Assembly: GCF_020382885.2 (NCBI RefSeq)
Contig: NC_058510.1
Coordinates: 6,320,862 to 6,384,861, forward strand
DNA length: 64,000 bases
From: Scatophagus argus
Lineage: Eukaryota; Chordata; Actinopteri; Scatophagidae
Reading direction: 5' to 3'
Shown: in pieces, positions 14,601-34,664 of the stretch
Layout: the number at the start of each line of letters is the position of its first letter
How positions within the stretch are numbered: position 1 is the first letter of the stretch
The notes under the pieces: generated by a model
Seen by the model: the letters and a program-made list of their open reading frames with translations, nothing else
The model's database searches: none
Told to the model about the DNA's origin: nothing
Program-made: the position numbers and the translations under genes

Positions 14601-15184
14601 AGTGATACAACTTGAAGACACAGATAACAGTAATATAGCTTAAGGACACCGTCTGTGTTAGCTGCATACAGAAGGCTTAGGATAATGTTTGGCAGGTAAA
14701 TGTAACCCACGTTGTTCGGGGGTAACGTTAGAGAGGCCTCAGTGAATCCTCGGGCTAAATTTTAACAAAGCCCAACCCAGGCCCCAAAGTAAAGTCAGTC
14801 AGTCACCCCGCGTGAGGCCTCGTCTGACTGTAACTGTTACTCACTGGTTAACAGCTGCCCCTCCACAGACGTGCCTGTAGGCCCCAATGTTTCGCTCTTC
14901 TTGGTCACACCAGTCCCTCCGCCGCCCGGACAGGTCGCCGCGGAACCACCGAGGGTATACCCAGCTGGCGTCCCGCCACCCCCGGCCATGGACAACGGCA
15001 CTGGGCTGCCGCCACCACCGTGCAGCGGCAGGCTTGCCATGGACGGATCCTCATGCAGGAACTGACACTCGTCTCCATAAAAGCAGGTTTTATCTTTCGC
15101 GTAATATCGGCAAAACTTCACCTTGACATTGGGTATCCCGGCACCCCCGAGCGCAGCAGCTGAAGCTGGGAGTCCACTGTTCAT
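2467..15184 (-). CDS. pan3: PAN2-PAN3 deadenylation complex subunit PAN3
   Basis: PAN3 recruits the PAN2 nuclease to poly(A)-binding protein for cytoplasmic mRNA deadenylation. Eighteen exons (in transcript order): 14845-15184, 13759-13880, 13522-13594, 13350-13420, 13062-13206, 12578-12795, 12173-12277, 12020-12077, 11349-11510, 10619-10735, 10263-10364, 9125-9290, 8782-8869, 8505-8644, 7139-7268, 3906-3970, 3684-3822, 2467-2607. All junctions are GT-AG and phases close to 793 aa. Seen: a CCCH zinc finger (C25, C34, C40, H44); a PAM2 PABP-binding motif [10 protein letters not shown] (204-213); a pseudokinase with the conserved HAGAETM segment; and the C-terminal knob domain. The start is the MNSG methionine, as in human; the upstream GTG in frame is not used. 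The human alternative exon encoding PRKYRLG is absent: the intron at that place is only 143 bp. The protein is close to human PAN3 throughout, so identity is very sure. Confidence 0.97.
2690..2915 (+). repeat. Diverged 'TTAATCGATTA' teleost repeat, copy 1
   Basis: AT-rich block in the last pan3 intron with landmarks of a repeat I recognise from many fish genomes: a segment around ACATGACAGTAAACT, then TTTTCTGACATTT, then AATCAAGAAAATAA and AATTAATCATC. Other fragments in the window lie near 22.8-23.1 kb, 39.0 kb and 46.1 kb. The family assignment is from memory and should be tested by a repeat-library search. Confidence 0.55.
4260..5930 (+). mobile_element. 5'-truncated non-LTR LINE, L2-type, in a pan3 intron
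   Basis: The element lies antisense to pan3, between exons 15 and 16. It begins inside the reverse transcriptase ([15 protein letters not shown], then the catalytic YADD at 4354-4365). It runs through the conserved C-terminal part ([33 protein letters not shown], split here from a longer match) to a stop after 5185. Its 3' UTR contains a CT-repeat and ends with the GAATT-rich tail typical of fish L2-like elements (about 5905-5925). The RT frame shifts once near 4690, so the element is dead; endonuclease and ORF1 are absent. The family call comes from the protein and tail pattern, not a search. Rex1/CR1-type is the main alternative. Confidence 0.85.
5641..5680. repeat. (CT)n microsatellite
   Basis: Forty bases of almost pure CT dinucleotide with one interruption, inside the 3' UTR of the LINE. 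It generates spurious Leu-Ser and Arg-Glu ORFs on both strands. Confidence 0.95.
6575..6620. repeat. Short direct repeat, 24-bp period
   Basis: The string TATATTTTGAGGCCA occurs twice, 24 bp apart, in a pan3 intron. It looks like a simple local duplication; no function is apparent. Confidence 0.7.
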
Positions 15185-16234
15185 GGCACCGCTGCTGCCG
15201 CCGCCGCTGCTGCCGGAAGACACTCGCACATAGAGAGACGCAGATAGCTAGCCAGCTAGCCAGCTAGCCTGCAAACAGTTTTCCCTAAAAGGAACGGATT
15301 AATATCACTTCGGCCGATGAAGAAAGCGCAAGACGCTACTCTACTCACATTATAAGTCTACGATGCATTTTGGTTTGCGAAAATATCATTGCACGCGTGA
15401 AATCCTGGTCGTCGTTGTCGCCATCCATGCAGCTGCCTTATTCGCAAAGTAGCCTGTTGTTGTTTTTGCTCGCAGTCAGGCTGCTCAGCTAGGGACCTGC
15501 TAGCATAGCTTTGCATTGTGGGTACAGCGTCTGGCAGCACTTACCTTCTGCAATAGTAACTTGCAGCACTGTGATAATGCGAATGCAAAGGAATAATCTA
15601 GCTAAAGGGGTAGAGGTCTTTCGTGCCAAATTTGCAGGATGAGTGCTCTTCAGTCTGCTGGTTTAAAATTAGAGTTAATTTTACTGTTAAATGAGCGCAT
15701 GTTAAATTCCGTCAACCGAAGCTGATTACTGCAACATGTAATAACTTCATGTGTGTAAAACCACAATACAGTTTGCAGAAAAACAGATGCATGAGAGTAC
15801 ATCAGAATAAAAACCAAGGGATGACCCAAAAACAGAAATCCTGCAGTAAATTTGAGTTGTAAAATATATATATATTTTCAGTGACCATTATTTATATAGC
15901 GCAAGAAATGTAAAATCATGATAATTTTATTTAAAAACAGACACAGAAAATCCAAAAGGACTTTAGAACCACTTCACTTTACATTATTTTTCACATATAT
16001 GGCATTTTATCTACTGAGGCGTTCTATTATTCCCTTGTGGTATTCCAACGTAGTTTCTTGTACATAACCTATATTACCACTTTTGGTGTGTTTACTTTCT
16101 ATAGCAGCCAGGCGTGGCTGACACCGTCGTCATTTGCAGTAATACTTCCCCTGTTTAAAAGCTTCCCACTACCATCGTCTACATCAAAGCTTCGCTGTCC
16201 GACCGGTAATAAGTATGTGACACTGAAAGCATCA
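15185..16234. promoter_or_regulatory. pan3 / flt3 divergent intergenic region
   Basis: About 1.05 kb separates the pan3 start codon from the first flt3 coding exon on the opposite strand. The pan3-proximal part (15185-15330) holds its 5' leader, including a small tandem array of the 8-bp unit AGCTAGCC (about 15246-15269). I see no TATA box that decides a start site and no further coding exon. The short ORF at 15358-15540 looks spurious. A shared divergent promoter is possible but inferred only from position. Confidence 0.4.
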
Positions 16235-25114
<8,880 letters not shown>

Positions 25115-25912
25115 TCACCTGACACTGAATGACCACATGTTTCTCTTTATTTTAAAACAGCTCATTTAAAATTAATCTCAGTCTCCGGAGTTACGGTAGA
25201 TTGCACTTGCTTTATATTTTATTAAAATAGCATAAGCCCTGATAGACTCGTAGTTGGGACTGAATATGTAGCATATATTTAACATATCTTTTCATAATCT
25301 GCAGAAGCAGCAAAACATAGGAAGGATTTAATTATACACATGGGATCTCAGCGACTGGACATGACAGTGGGGTGTGAATAAAGATACAGTATTTTCATTT
25401 TCTAGGAGTTTTAACTGTGCAGCTAAAAATAAAAAAAAAATGGATTTAAGAAAGGATCGTAAATATTCTCAGGACTACATGTGTAACATGTTTATAGGCA
25501 TGTAAGCTACAGGCTTACATGCTGTAGCAACTGATCTACTTTTGGTTTTAGATTTCATTATATTCACTATTGTTACTATGCATATGAAAGCTACTTTTTG
25601 CCTTTTAAGAATTGTATTGGTTGTACCCAGTTTTTATACACATTTATATGTATTTTTTTCCAAACCAAGCTTTCCTATTTTTTAAGTATTTTAAAGGACT
25701 GTATCGTGTCATGTTATGCATTATACCTGCAATAAAATGTACTTTACATCAAATGAATGGCTGTTGATCAGATAAAGAAAATATTAACCACGTCAGCCCG
25801 GCGTATGGGGGAAGGGGGGCTTGTCCAGCAGTGCATTAACCCTTGTTGCAAAGTCTTGTTCGAAGGTCAATAAACGCTGGCTGTGAGACCAGAGTGCCCC
25901 ACACATATGATC
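25115..25912 (+). other. flt3 3' UTR and flt3-urad spacer
   Basis: After the flt3 stop, an AT-rich 3' UTR runs to an AATAAA at about 25732, embedded in GCAATAAAATGTAC. Only about 170 bp then remain before the urad start, so urad's promoter must lie very close to the flt3 poly(A) site. No other gene is seen. Confidence 0.7.
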
Positions 25913-26598
25913 ATGGACATTGCCACAGTGAACGGTCTTCCTTACGAGGATTTTGTGAATGTTTTCGGCAATGTGGTGGAGAAATGTCCCATGATAACAG
26001 CTGCTGTGTGGTCGAGGCGTCCCTTTGCGAACTTGACTGCTTTGCAGGCTGAAATCAGTGAATTCATCGATGCTCTCTCGGAATCAGGTGAGGCACAGAC
26101 GCACACTTAGTAAAAACTTTTTTCTTTCTCTTGTCATATTTTGTGTTTTAGCTCTGATAGGCTATCGTTTGGGGTCCTAAAATGTGATCGACTGTGCGCG
26201 CAATGGCACTGATAAGACTAACAAAACTGAGCGTCGTCTGCCGTCCAGGAAAAGAGGGGGTCCTCAGGTGTCATCCGGACCTGGCGGGCAGGGACCTCCA
26301 CAGCGGCACCTTGACGCAGGAGTCGCGCGAGGAGCAGGCCGGAGCAGGGATGGATGCGCTGAGCTCCGCGGACGCCTCGCGCATGGCACAGCTTAATGAG
26401 CAGTACAAGGAGCGCTTCGGGTTTCCGTTTGTCATCTGCGCCCGGATGAACGACAAGGAGAACATATTACGGCAGCTGTCCGAGCGCTGCCTGAACGAGC
26501 GCGCGGTGGAGAGGGCGCGCGGCATCGAGGAGGTGAAGAAGATAAGCCGCCTGCGTCTCCAGAGTCTCGTGCTCTCTGACGCTCCCAACAAGTTATGA
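25913..26598 (+). CDS. urad: OHCU decarboxylase (URAD)
   Basis: Decarboxylates 2-oxo-4-hydroxy-4-carboxy-5-ureidoimidazoline to (S)-allantoin, the third step of uric acid oxidation after urate oxidase and HIU hydrolase, in the peroxisome. Two exons, 25913-26087 and 26249-26598, GT-AG, phase 1, give 174 aa (human 173). The start MDIATVN matches the family. An in-frame ATG at 25907 would add only Met-Ile. With the chosen start the catalytic residues described for the zebrafish enzyme fall exactly in register: H67 (in CHPDLAG), E87 and R161. The C-terminus is Asn-Lys-Leu, a plausible peroxisomal PTS1 variant. Position between flt3 and pdx1 is as in human, except that cdx2 is missing. Confidence 0.97.
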
Positions 26599-27258
26599 AC
26601 CTTAATTACTCGGGTTTATGTTGGATTTCTCTTGTCCCAGTTCAACCACCTGGATGTAAGGACTGACATTGTTCTCAGGCTTGTATGGGCTGTGACCAAA
26701 TTTATTATGTGTGTTAATCAATCATTATATTGCACAGCGATTTCTTCAGACAATAAAATATGTGTATCGTTGATTCCAATTTAGCAATTTACACGATGTA
26801 GCCCAACCTTATGTACACATGGAAAATGACAATATGACAAATACAGTTGTATTACGCCTATATACATTCATAAACTTGATTGCGTGTTTCATCATCTGAG
26901 GTGAAAAACAATACGTCGTAAAATTAGACCGTGGATTTGTGAAACTGAGTCCATGTTCATGTGTCTGAAAAGGGGGGAAAAGTAGGCGGCCTTTGCATGA
27001 TTTGTTTGTCTCGCGTAAAACCTCAAAGCGTGCACGGTAAGCGCAGTGGGATGTAGAGGTGTCCCAGGGGTAACCAGGGAATGTGGATGGTCTTGGAACA
27101 GAGTTTAAGGGGGTCCCGGGAAAATCTCAATTTATTCCTACAAATATAAATCCTCTCAGATGGGGCTGATTAAAAAGTGTATTTGGGGGAAAAAACAAAC
27201 AAACAACCAATAAAAAAAAAAAACAATGTAATATGAGTCATGAGACCCTCGTGCGGGT
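26599..27258. other. Convergent 3' ends of urad and pdx1
   Basis: Tail-to-tail spacer. The urad AATAAA is at 26752-26757 (plus strand). A pdx1 AATAAA on the minus strand is read from TTTATT at 27131-27136. Between them no gene or RNA is recognisable. cdx2, expected beside pdx1 in a complete ParaHox cluster, is not present here. Confidence 0.7.
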
Positions 27259-30160
27259 CTATGCGGGCTCTCGGGACCCAGGAACCGAGCGGGAATGAAC
27301 GAGCAGCGGGGAAACAGGGGGTGAGGTGGTGTGAGGTCCGTTGGTGGACGAGACCCTTCCAGTGGCCTCCGCCTGGTCTCCGGAGGTGATGGAGGAGTCC
27401 TGGTCCGGGTCGGCGCCCCTCACCCTCCTCCGGTCCTCCTCCTTCTTCCACTTCATGCGCCGGTTCTGGAACCAGATCTTGATGTGGCGCTCGGTGAGAC
27501 TGAGGGTCAACGCCAGCTCCACGCGGCGCGGCCTCGATATGTAGCGGTTGAACAGGAACTCCTTCTCGAGCTCCAGCAGCTGGGCGCGCGTGTAGGCCGT
27601 CCTCGTGCGTTTGTTTTCCTCCGTCTCAGCCATCACGTATGGCCCTATTGACAAACAAGAAATGAGTGTCCTTAAAAAATAAGGGTATTGTTTAGTGTTA
27701 GTTTAGTTTGAACTAAATCTCAAACAGCTATAGGCTCGAAACCAATTCTAAAGATTGAAATCAATTATAATTATTATTATTTTACTGGAGAGGAAAGTGG
27801 AAGTGGTTAGATGTTGCACCTGTAGAACCTACGGTGCATATCTGCCTTCCATGAAAATAAATATTTATTAATTTTTGATGTCGCAAGGGATTTCAAATGA
27901 CTTGAGATTGAACACAAAATATAAATATTTCCTTAGTTGAAATTTGGAAGCAACAGGTCATAGGGGATCCCTTTAAAACTGTAATGTGTGTCTGTAATTT
28001 TAAACCAAGTTATTCAGTTATAGATAAGTTTCGTAAATTATTATTATTATTTTAAATATTAAGACTTTGGCTGTAATGCATGGTGGAGTATAGCCTGTTG
28101 ATTACGCTCACTGTGGACAAAAATAAAATGTGACCCACATCTAAGGGAAAGGCTGTAACAAATAAAAGCGACAACATGATAAAAGGCAGAGTTTGCATTG
28201 ATAAATTTGTTTGTCCTATCTGAGGGCATAAACATCTTTTTGATGTGGTTCAGTCAGTGAGACTTGCGCGCACAAGGTTACTTTTGCTATTTAGAAGACA
28301 ACCAAGGGAGAGTTTGTTTGTTTGTTTGTTTGGTTTACAAGCTATAAAGACACCGGATTACTCCTCATGTTTCGGCACCCCCTGACTCCCTCCTCCGGAA
28401 ACCCTGGGAGTCCTAAACCCGATGAGGGCCTGATGTGGGCTTCAGTTCAGGAATGACCACGCTAGCCTGCAGGTGGCCTCAAACTTTTACCATAAAATTA
28501 TCCAATACGCAAAAATTTATACCAGAAAAAGATTTTTTTTTTTTAAAAAAAGGATAAATGTTATGGATATAGATGTAGCATACACTGTGCTGGTCTTAGA
28601 AAAAAATATTAAAATGTTCAGCTTGTACAAACATAAAATCAATAGGTGAATCAATCACTGTGCAGTCGGTAGGACAGATAAATCTGATCCTGAAAAAATA
28701 TATTTTCTCATAAAAAATCTTGCTTATTTGCACTACATTTTAAATAATGTGTTACTATTTGACTATAACCATTTATTTGTGAGTGCAAATCAGGACATGA
28801 TTGACATGTTTGACTTTTGGCGCCCGCTCGATTAGCCTACCACTTACATTAAAATTTTTTATATTATATTAGAATAAATAATAAGTAAAAACACTCTTGG
28901 TGTCATCTTGTCTCTTTCAAGTGAGTATTGCTAAATTTACTGGCATTATTAAGTCACTCTCATATATTTAATGTGCTACAAAGGCCTGATTAACAATGAC
29001 AAAGGCTGTGCGCAAAATAAACCAAAACTCGGCCACAGTGTGACAGGAGAGGACATGGAGCAGGTATCGATGGCACAAATGTCTTATGTCAAATCAGTCA
29101 CGCACTACAAAAATGTGGTTATGGCTCTAAAACATTTATCTCATGTGAGAAAAGTCGCAGGAGTCACGCGTGTTAGCTGGAGAACCTTAGTGGACAAATA
29201 CGTATTATATTATTCTTATAGGAAAACATCATCCTGAATAAATATAATTAAGGGTTTCGTCTTGATAAGAAGATTCCATAGTGAAAGACAAAATGATAAA
29301 TTATTCAGTAATTTAATTTAAACTAAAATATGCGGTGAAAATCAGGTCTACCAAATCACTGCTGATATAAAAGGACTTTTGGTACCGAGCCCACATCAAA
29401 CAAGAAGGACTGCGTTAGGAGCTTTGAGGGCATGTTATGCTCCACACTGTTCAGCCGATTCATGGTTTGAGATATGGCGATTTGTGAAAATGTTCTGTAC
29501 TGGCAAAACGCACATTTTTTGTGACGATAAGACCTGATAAAAGCAAGCGCTGACCTTCCGGGCCTTTTACAAATTGACTGACAAGGTAAACTGAAACACC
29601 CAGGATCATATTGTTGGGAGCATGATGTCATTATAGGCCTCAGAAAGACTCAGCTGAAACACACTTGTTAGTGACTACAGAGTAATGCTGCATGCAAAAG
29701 TGTGGGGGTGAACTCAGTCAAACCTAAATTCAATGTAATGACATTTACTGGCGTGTAGCCCTAGCGGTCTGGAAGAATTACCTGCCCACTGTCCCTTCCA
29801 GGTGTGTGAGTGAGATTTAGTGGTTTTCATCCAGGGGAAAGGGAGGTGATATCTGCTCTGTTCCCCGGGGTCTCCATAGCTTTCAGCGGGCGGGAGAGGC
29901 TGCTGCTGGAGGCCCTGAGGATGATGAAGCTGAGGCACACCTGGATCCTCCCGCAAGGGTAGACTGTAAGAGCTGGCAATGTCCGGCAGACTGGCCTGTT
30001 CCAGGGCTCCCATAGACGGCGGTGTGTAGACGGAGTGGACCGGCCTGCTCATGTAGAGACAGGGCGGCGGGCTGTGGTTGTAGTCCTCACCCTGGGATCT
30101 CTGGTAGGCGCATGAGTCTTTAAAAACCTGAGAAGGATAGTAATGATCTTCCCGATTCAT
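27259..30160 (-). CDS. pdx1: Pancreas/duodenum homeobox protein 1
   Basis: ParaHox transcription factor for pancreas and duodenum development and for insulin gene control. Two exons, 29782-30160 and 27259-27644, with a 2.1-kb intron; GT-AG, phase 1; 254 aa. Seen: N-terminal activation segment starting [14 protein letters not shown]-binding hexapeptide FPWMK (108-112); and a full homeodomain (about 138-197) with [13 protein letters not shown] and the PDX-type His in [10 protein letters not shown]. The C-terminus is diverged and Ser/Pro/Thr-rich. The neighbours flt3/urad on one side and polr1d/lnx2 on the other are those of human PDX1. The intron (27645-29781) holds AT-rich sequence with no other coding exon. 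Confidence 0.98.
28314..28332. repeat. (GTTT)n simple repeat
   Basis: Four to five TTTG units in the pdx1 intron. Comparable tracts occur at about 35299-35340 and 37427-37449. Confidence 0.85.
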
Positions 30161-32597
30161 GGCTTCCGAGGACCCGCACATGTACCGTACTTGCGCCCTG
30201 CCTCGGCGTGGACCTGCTGCCCTACCTGGCTGTGGCGCAACTGCGAGGCCCTCGCGGCTCCGCACAGGTGTGTCACTCAGCCACCATGTGACTCTGCAGC
30301 GTCAAAGCCATTGGTCTCACTGTTTGCTCAAAACGGCAGACCCACAGCCCCAAGTTTCCAGGATATTCTGTCGCTTGTGGGATTTTTCAGTAAATTGAAC
30401 AGAACGGCCGTCAGCGCGTAAATCAATGCCACTCTGTAAATACCGCAGCGTTTACCTGGCACCCACCTGTGTTTGCCCCCACAGCAGCAACACACAAGAG
30501 AGCGGGTGAGTCTCGAACACCCCGCCTGCACACACAGAGTAGGTTAAAGAGGCTCTTATTAGTCTAAAGCGCACGAAAGACACATGTTTGTCATGTAAGA
30601 TTGTCGCCAAACAATGAAGGATCGACAATTTATACGGATATATCTCTGTCTGCACACTGCGGCCGATAAATCGATATGTATGGGCGCAAACATTGGTTGA
30701 CCTGCCAGATAAGAGACGTGGATGGACAGACAGTTGTCCTGGAAACTCGGATTGAAAGCTCAAACAACCACAGTATATTTCCACAAGCTTTCTTCATTTA
30801 CCTACACTTTTCTGACTTTTAAAATGCACCCATTACACTTCTCTAAATGCATCATTTAACACCATTTAGCGCGCGTGTGAGGTCCCTGCACGAAGGGCCC
30901 CTGGCCATAACAAACACGGAGCCGCGGCCGTCACTGCACTCTCGCCATGTTTGCTGGCCATTAGCCTTTAGCGAGTGTGCGCTCGGTCCATTAAACAGCA
31001 GCTCTCGTGGTAAACCAATTAAGGCTTGAGTGAGCAACAGAACTCAATTAACGGGCGTGCGCGTGCAGCGTGTCTCCACAGACCGCGGGCTCACCTGCAG
31101 CGTTCACGCCACACTTTGAGCCTCTGTCACACGACGAGGTGTGATTTACCTGCTCTTCGTGTAAATTGTACAGCACGACGGGGCTTTTACCTCGATGGCG
31201 TCTATCAATAGACTATTTGCACGGAGTTGTTCAAAAGCAATTATGGCACTTTCCACGGTATCTTAATGGGGCACTCAGCGATGCAATAAAGTTCAAGTAA
31301 ACCAATTCTATACAAATCACCCCCTGCACTATGGCTTAATGGTGTTTATATTTGATCTTTGTTTCAAAGAGGAAGGAAACAGTTAACCGAGCTCGTCCTC
31401 CACTACAGTGGACTCGAACAACGTGATTTATGAAGCATGAGGGGCGTCAAACGCTTTTTAGCTGCCTTTCCAGACACAGAATTCTGATTAATGGCTCAAG
31501 CGGGGAGAAGTGCAGCTTGGATTTTGCTATAATACACCCACGGGTAATCGTGAACAATGAAACTGGATGTGGGAACAATAAAAGAGCGCAAACTGAAACA
31601 GGCGGAGGCAGACTAAATGGATGAAAGACACAAACAGCAGGACCACACTTTGATCGCTTCATGTCCATCTGTTGTCCCGAAATCCTGATGACACACGTGG
31701 AGATGCTGCAGCTTCTGATTATCATATTCAACAGCCTTTTTAAATCACTATTAATCCATCGCTGGAGACCACTTGTTCACAAGGACTCTTTTACATGTAG
31801 GAGTGTCAGGAAAACATTTTTTTTTCTCCTTTGACAAACAAAACAGTTTCTGATAGCCGGTATATACATGTCAAAAAATGGAGACGCGATAAAATGTGCT
31901 TACCCAGTGGCGACAGCAGCATGGCTTATCTAAACATTATGAACAGTGAATAATGACAGAAGAATGGTAATGATATTATAATTGAATTCAAGCCGCCTCT
32001 GCTGTAGGTGAAACAGAATTACACCAAGCCCTAAGTCATGTCAGAGGGCACAACAATGTGGGTCCTCAGAAAATAAAGAACATTAAAAACGGTTTTGTGA
32101 GCAGTTTAAGGGAATCAAATGAACCTCATACAAACGTGGATGCACACCCAAAAAATGTCTGAAAACTAAAGGCTGGGATCAGACAAAAGATCTGCACTCC
32201 GCTCTAACAGCTTCTGGTACTTTTAACTGAGCAAAGTGTCGAAAACTGGCTGAAACGTTCGAAAACTGGCTGAAACGTTGCACAGTTAAATTACTGGGAG
32301 CTGCGGTGTGTGGATCTTTTGTCCAGTCAAATAAACCTCTCAACAGCTACAAAATGGTTGAATACTTCAAAAGTGAACTGTGAGTAAACTACCACGTGAG
32401 ACGACTCCTCCATCAGCTCGAATGAAAACTGAATGAGTGAATGTCTTTCCTTCCACTATACACGATATGTCTTATAGCCTGCTAGCAGCTCTGTGAGGGG
32501 TGTTAGCTGAGCAGTTTCAGGAGTGTCCACCTCTGCGCTCTCTGGAGAAGGAGTGGCCTTTTGAAAGAAGCAGTGTTCCTCCTCTAGACAGAAGCTT
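30161..32597. promoter_or_regulatory. pdx1: pdx1 upstream region, candidate enhancers
   Basis: About 2.4 kb between the pdx1 start and the 3' end of polr1d on the same strand, so this is pdx1's proximal 5' flank. The part around 30930-31075 is less AT-rich and holds clustered homeodomain- and forkhead-like words: GCCATTAGCC, CCATTAAACAGC, GGTAAACCAATTAAGG, CAATTAACGGG. A second cluster lies at 31290-31310 (AGTAAACCAATTC). A CACGTG E-box lies near 31693. Mammalian PDX1 is driven by clustered upstream areas bound by FOXA2, HNF and PDX1 itself. Equivalence is inferred, not shown. Confidence 0.35.
32240..32279. repeat. Perfect tandem duplication of a 20-bp unit
   Basis: A 20-bp unit (CGAAAACTGGCTGAAACGTT) occurs twice head to tail, downstream of the polr1d stop. 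A recent slippage or duplication event is the simplest reading. Confidence 0.9.
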
Positions 32598-34664
32598 TTA
32601 CTTATTAAGTCTGTCTCTGTTCTGACCATCCCTCCCATGTCTCCGGTCTCTGTTGTCTTTGTGCATGTAAGTCCTCTCTCTGTCTCTATCCTGCTTCTTA
32701 TCTTTGTTATTGCAGCTGTCCCTGCGATGATGTTTATGGTCTGTGTGGCCTCCATTGCTTCTGTGATCTCTGGGAGGGGTTCTGCTGCGGTCGCGGCTTC
32801 TCTCCGGGGAGTCGCCTCTCAGGCGCCCTCTTGTGGTGGAGTGTCCGTCTCTGGGCTCACCGGTGTGGCGCTGCAGGCCGGTGGAGCGCAGGGTGTTGAG
32901 GAGGAAGCGTTTGTTGGTGCCCCTCAGGGGACACTTCAACCTGAGAGGAGTGGACAGACAGACTTTTGTCACACTTATGTCTAACACCAATGGACAGTCA
33001 CCCCTGGCTTCCAGCTCAAGAAGCTCCAGAGCAGATTACACACATTTTTAAATGATAATTAAAATACTAACGAGTTTTAAAAGTTCTTCATAAACAGGGC
33101 TGTAGCTCCCACTGAGAAAAGTTTACAAAATTTTGATTTAATTCTTTGAAACAGCACTTAAACATGTTTTACAGACGTGTGTTATTTCATGTTTTGTCAA
33201 AAGATATCAAAATTAATACAGTCAATAACCAAGTAATTGAATAGATAAAAAACACAAAAGTCTAAATTTGGATTCATGATTTCGGTATTTCTAAATACCC
33301 GATATGGTCTTGCTCTTACCAGCTCCTAAAAGGAAATGGCTAGTTTTCAGTATGTACACTGCAGCACTGAAATGAACTACAACACAAACCAAAATTAGAC
33401 AGTCTGAGTCCTCTGAGTCCTTTAAAGTTCTACTTATTGATATTTTTATTGCCTGTGTGGTGATGACTGCTCTCTGTGTCTGAATTGTCTTTTTTGACAC
33501 TGTAAACGTCACTTGTTCTTCTTTAATTTTGACTATTTTAAATTACACATTCACCAAGACAAAATGAGCAACAAGAGTAAGTAAACAAGAAATTTTATTG
33601 GATATTCTGGCAAAAATCAAAGCTCTCCACTTAAAAGTATCTGTGAGAACATTTTGAGGATGACCAATACAATTCTGGCAAAAAATTAGTTAATTGACAA
33701 TAATTCTGATCATTTCCCCTCATATAGAACATACAACAGTAAGTTTAGACGTAGTATAACAAACCCCCTGAACTCTCAAACAACGGTGGCATGAAATTCT
33801 GTAATTTCTTGTTATTTAATTACATAAGGTAGTTAACATGCTTTGATAAGTAGATACATTGTAGAGCTTTACTTTACAGTTATGTGTCGTTTTGTCTCAC
33901 TGTTAATATTATTGAGTCTTACTGTCACTATCGATATGTACCACTTTCAGTCGTATGAAGACACCGGGATTAGAGGACATAAACAAACAAACAAACACAC
34001 CACAACCACAGAGCACGTACAGCTAATCTGATAAGTAGCAGTCAAATGTCCACAAACGATGTGTGCGGACAGATGGCATGTTAAACACTGCTCACCATCC
34101 TGTCGGGCCCATGGTCTCTGCTCTCACCCGAGCTCTGTCGGTCTCCCGCAGGAGCTCCTCTATTGCGCGCCTAGATGGATAAATAAATAAAAATATCAAA
34201 ATGAGACGCGTGAATGTGAAGCAAATGTGGGCGAAGTCGAGGACAAAGATGGCACGAACCCTCAAGGGTGAGCCAAGGGGAGCGTAATTTAATTAAGCGG
34301 GAGAAAACAGTGTGATGGAGAAAGTGAATCAGTGAGTGAATGGGGGACAGCGGCGGTGTCCTCGTTTGACCCGAGCTGCTGATTCAGCGGAGTCTCAGCA
34401 GAAGAGACTCACTGATTTAGCCTCCCATTAACAATACAATGCAGGAAGCTAATGGGTTGCTTACGGGGTGTAAGCAAGCGTACACACTCACATTCGTCTT
34501 ACAACGCCATAAACACACCAGCTGTCAACCACAAGCATCACTCCCCGGAGGGCTGTTTGGAAGGAAAGCTAGCTAAGAGTCTGTGCAAACCACATCTGCC
34601 TACGATAACTGAAGATAAACAGCAAAATAGTTACATACTTCTCCAGTTCATCATCCTTTGCCAT
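32598..34664 (-). CDS. polr1d: POLR1D isoform-2-type protein (not the RPAC2 subunit)
   Basis: Three exons: 34639-34664, 34096-34170, 32598-32940. GT-AG throughout, phases close, 147 aa. The protein starts MAKDDELEK, continues RAIEELLRETDRARVRAETM and GPTGW, then LKCPLRGTNKRFLLNTL. A long Arg/Asp/His-rich tail follows (about 75-147). This matches human POLR1D isoform 2 (122 aa), which shares only the first exon with the Pol I/III subunit RPAC2. The RPAC2 exon (landmarks HEEDHTLGN, NPEVEFCGY) was not found in any frame of the window. Human isoform 2 has no established function. The tail resembles RS-like, disordered nuclear proteins. Position between pdx1 and lnx2 is syntenic, with gsx1 missing. 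Confidence 0.88.

Noticed and set aside
15185-15229. N-terminal extension of PAN3 upstream of MNSG
   Set aside because: The upstream frame opens with GTG, not ATG, and human PAN3 starts at the equivalent of the MNSG methionine.
27331-27651. 106-aa plus-strand ORF over the pdx1 homeobox
   Set aside because: It is the reverse complement of the homeodomain exon, whose minus-strand protein is clearly conserved.
26599-32597. Cdx2 or Gsx1 remnant near pdx1
   Set aside because: No second homeodomain-like translation (WFQNRR) appears in any frame besides pdx1.
32456-32755. 99-aa minus ORF rich in Thr/Glu
   Set aside because: It overlaps the polr1d last exon in another frame. The Arg/Asp/His frame joins correctly to conserved upstream exons; this one does not.
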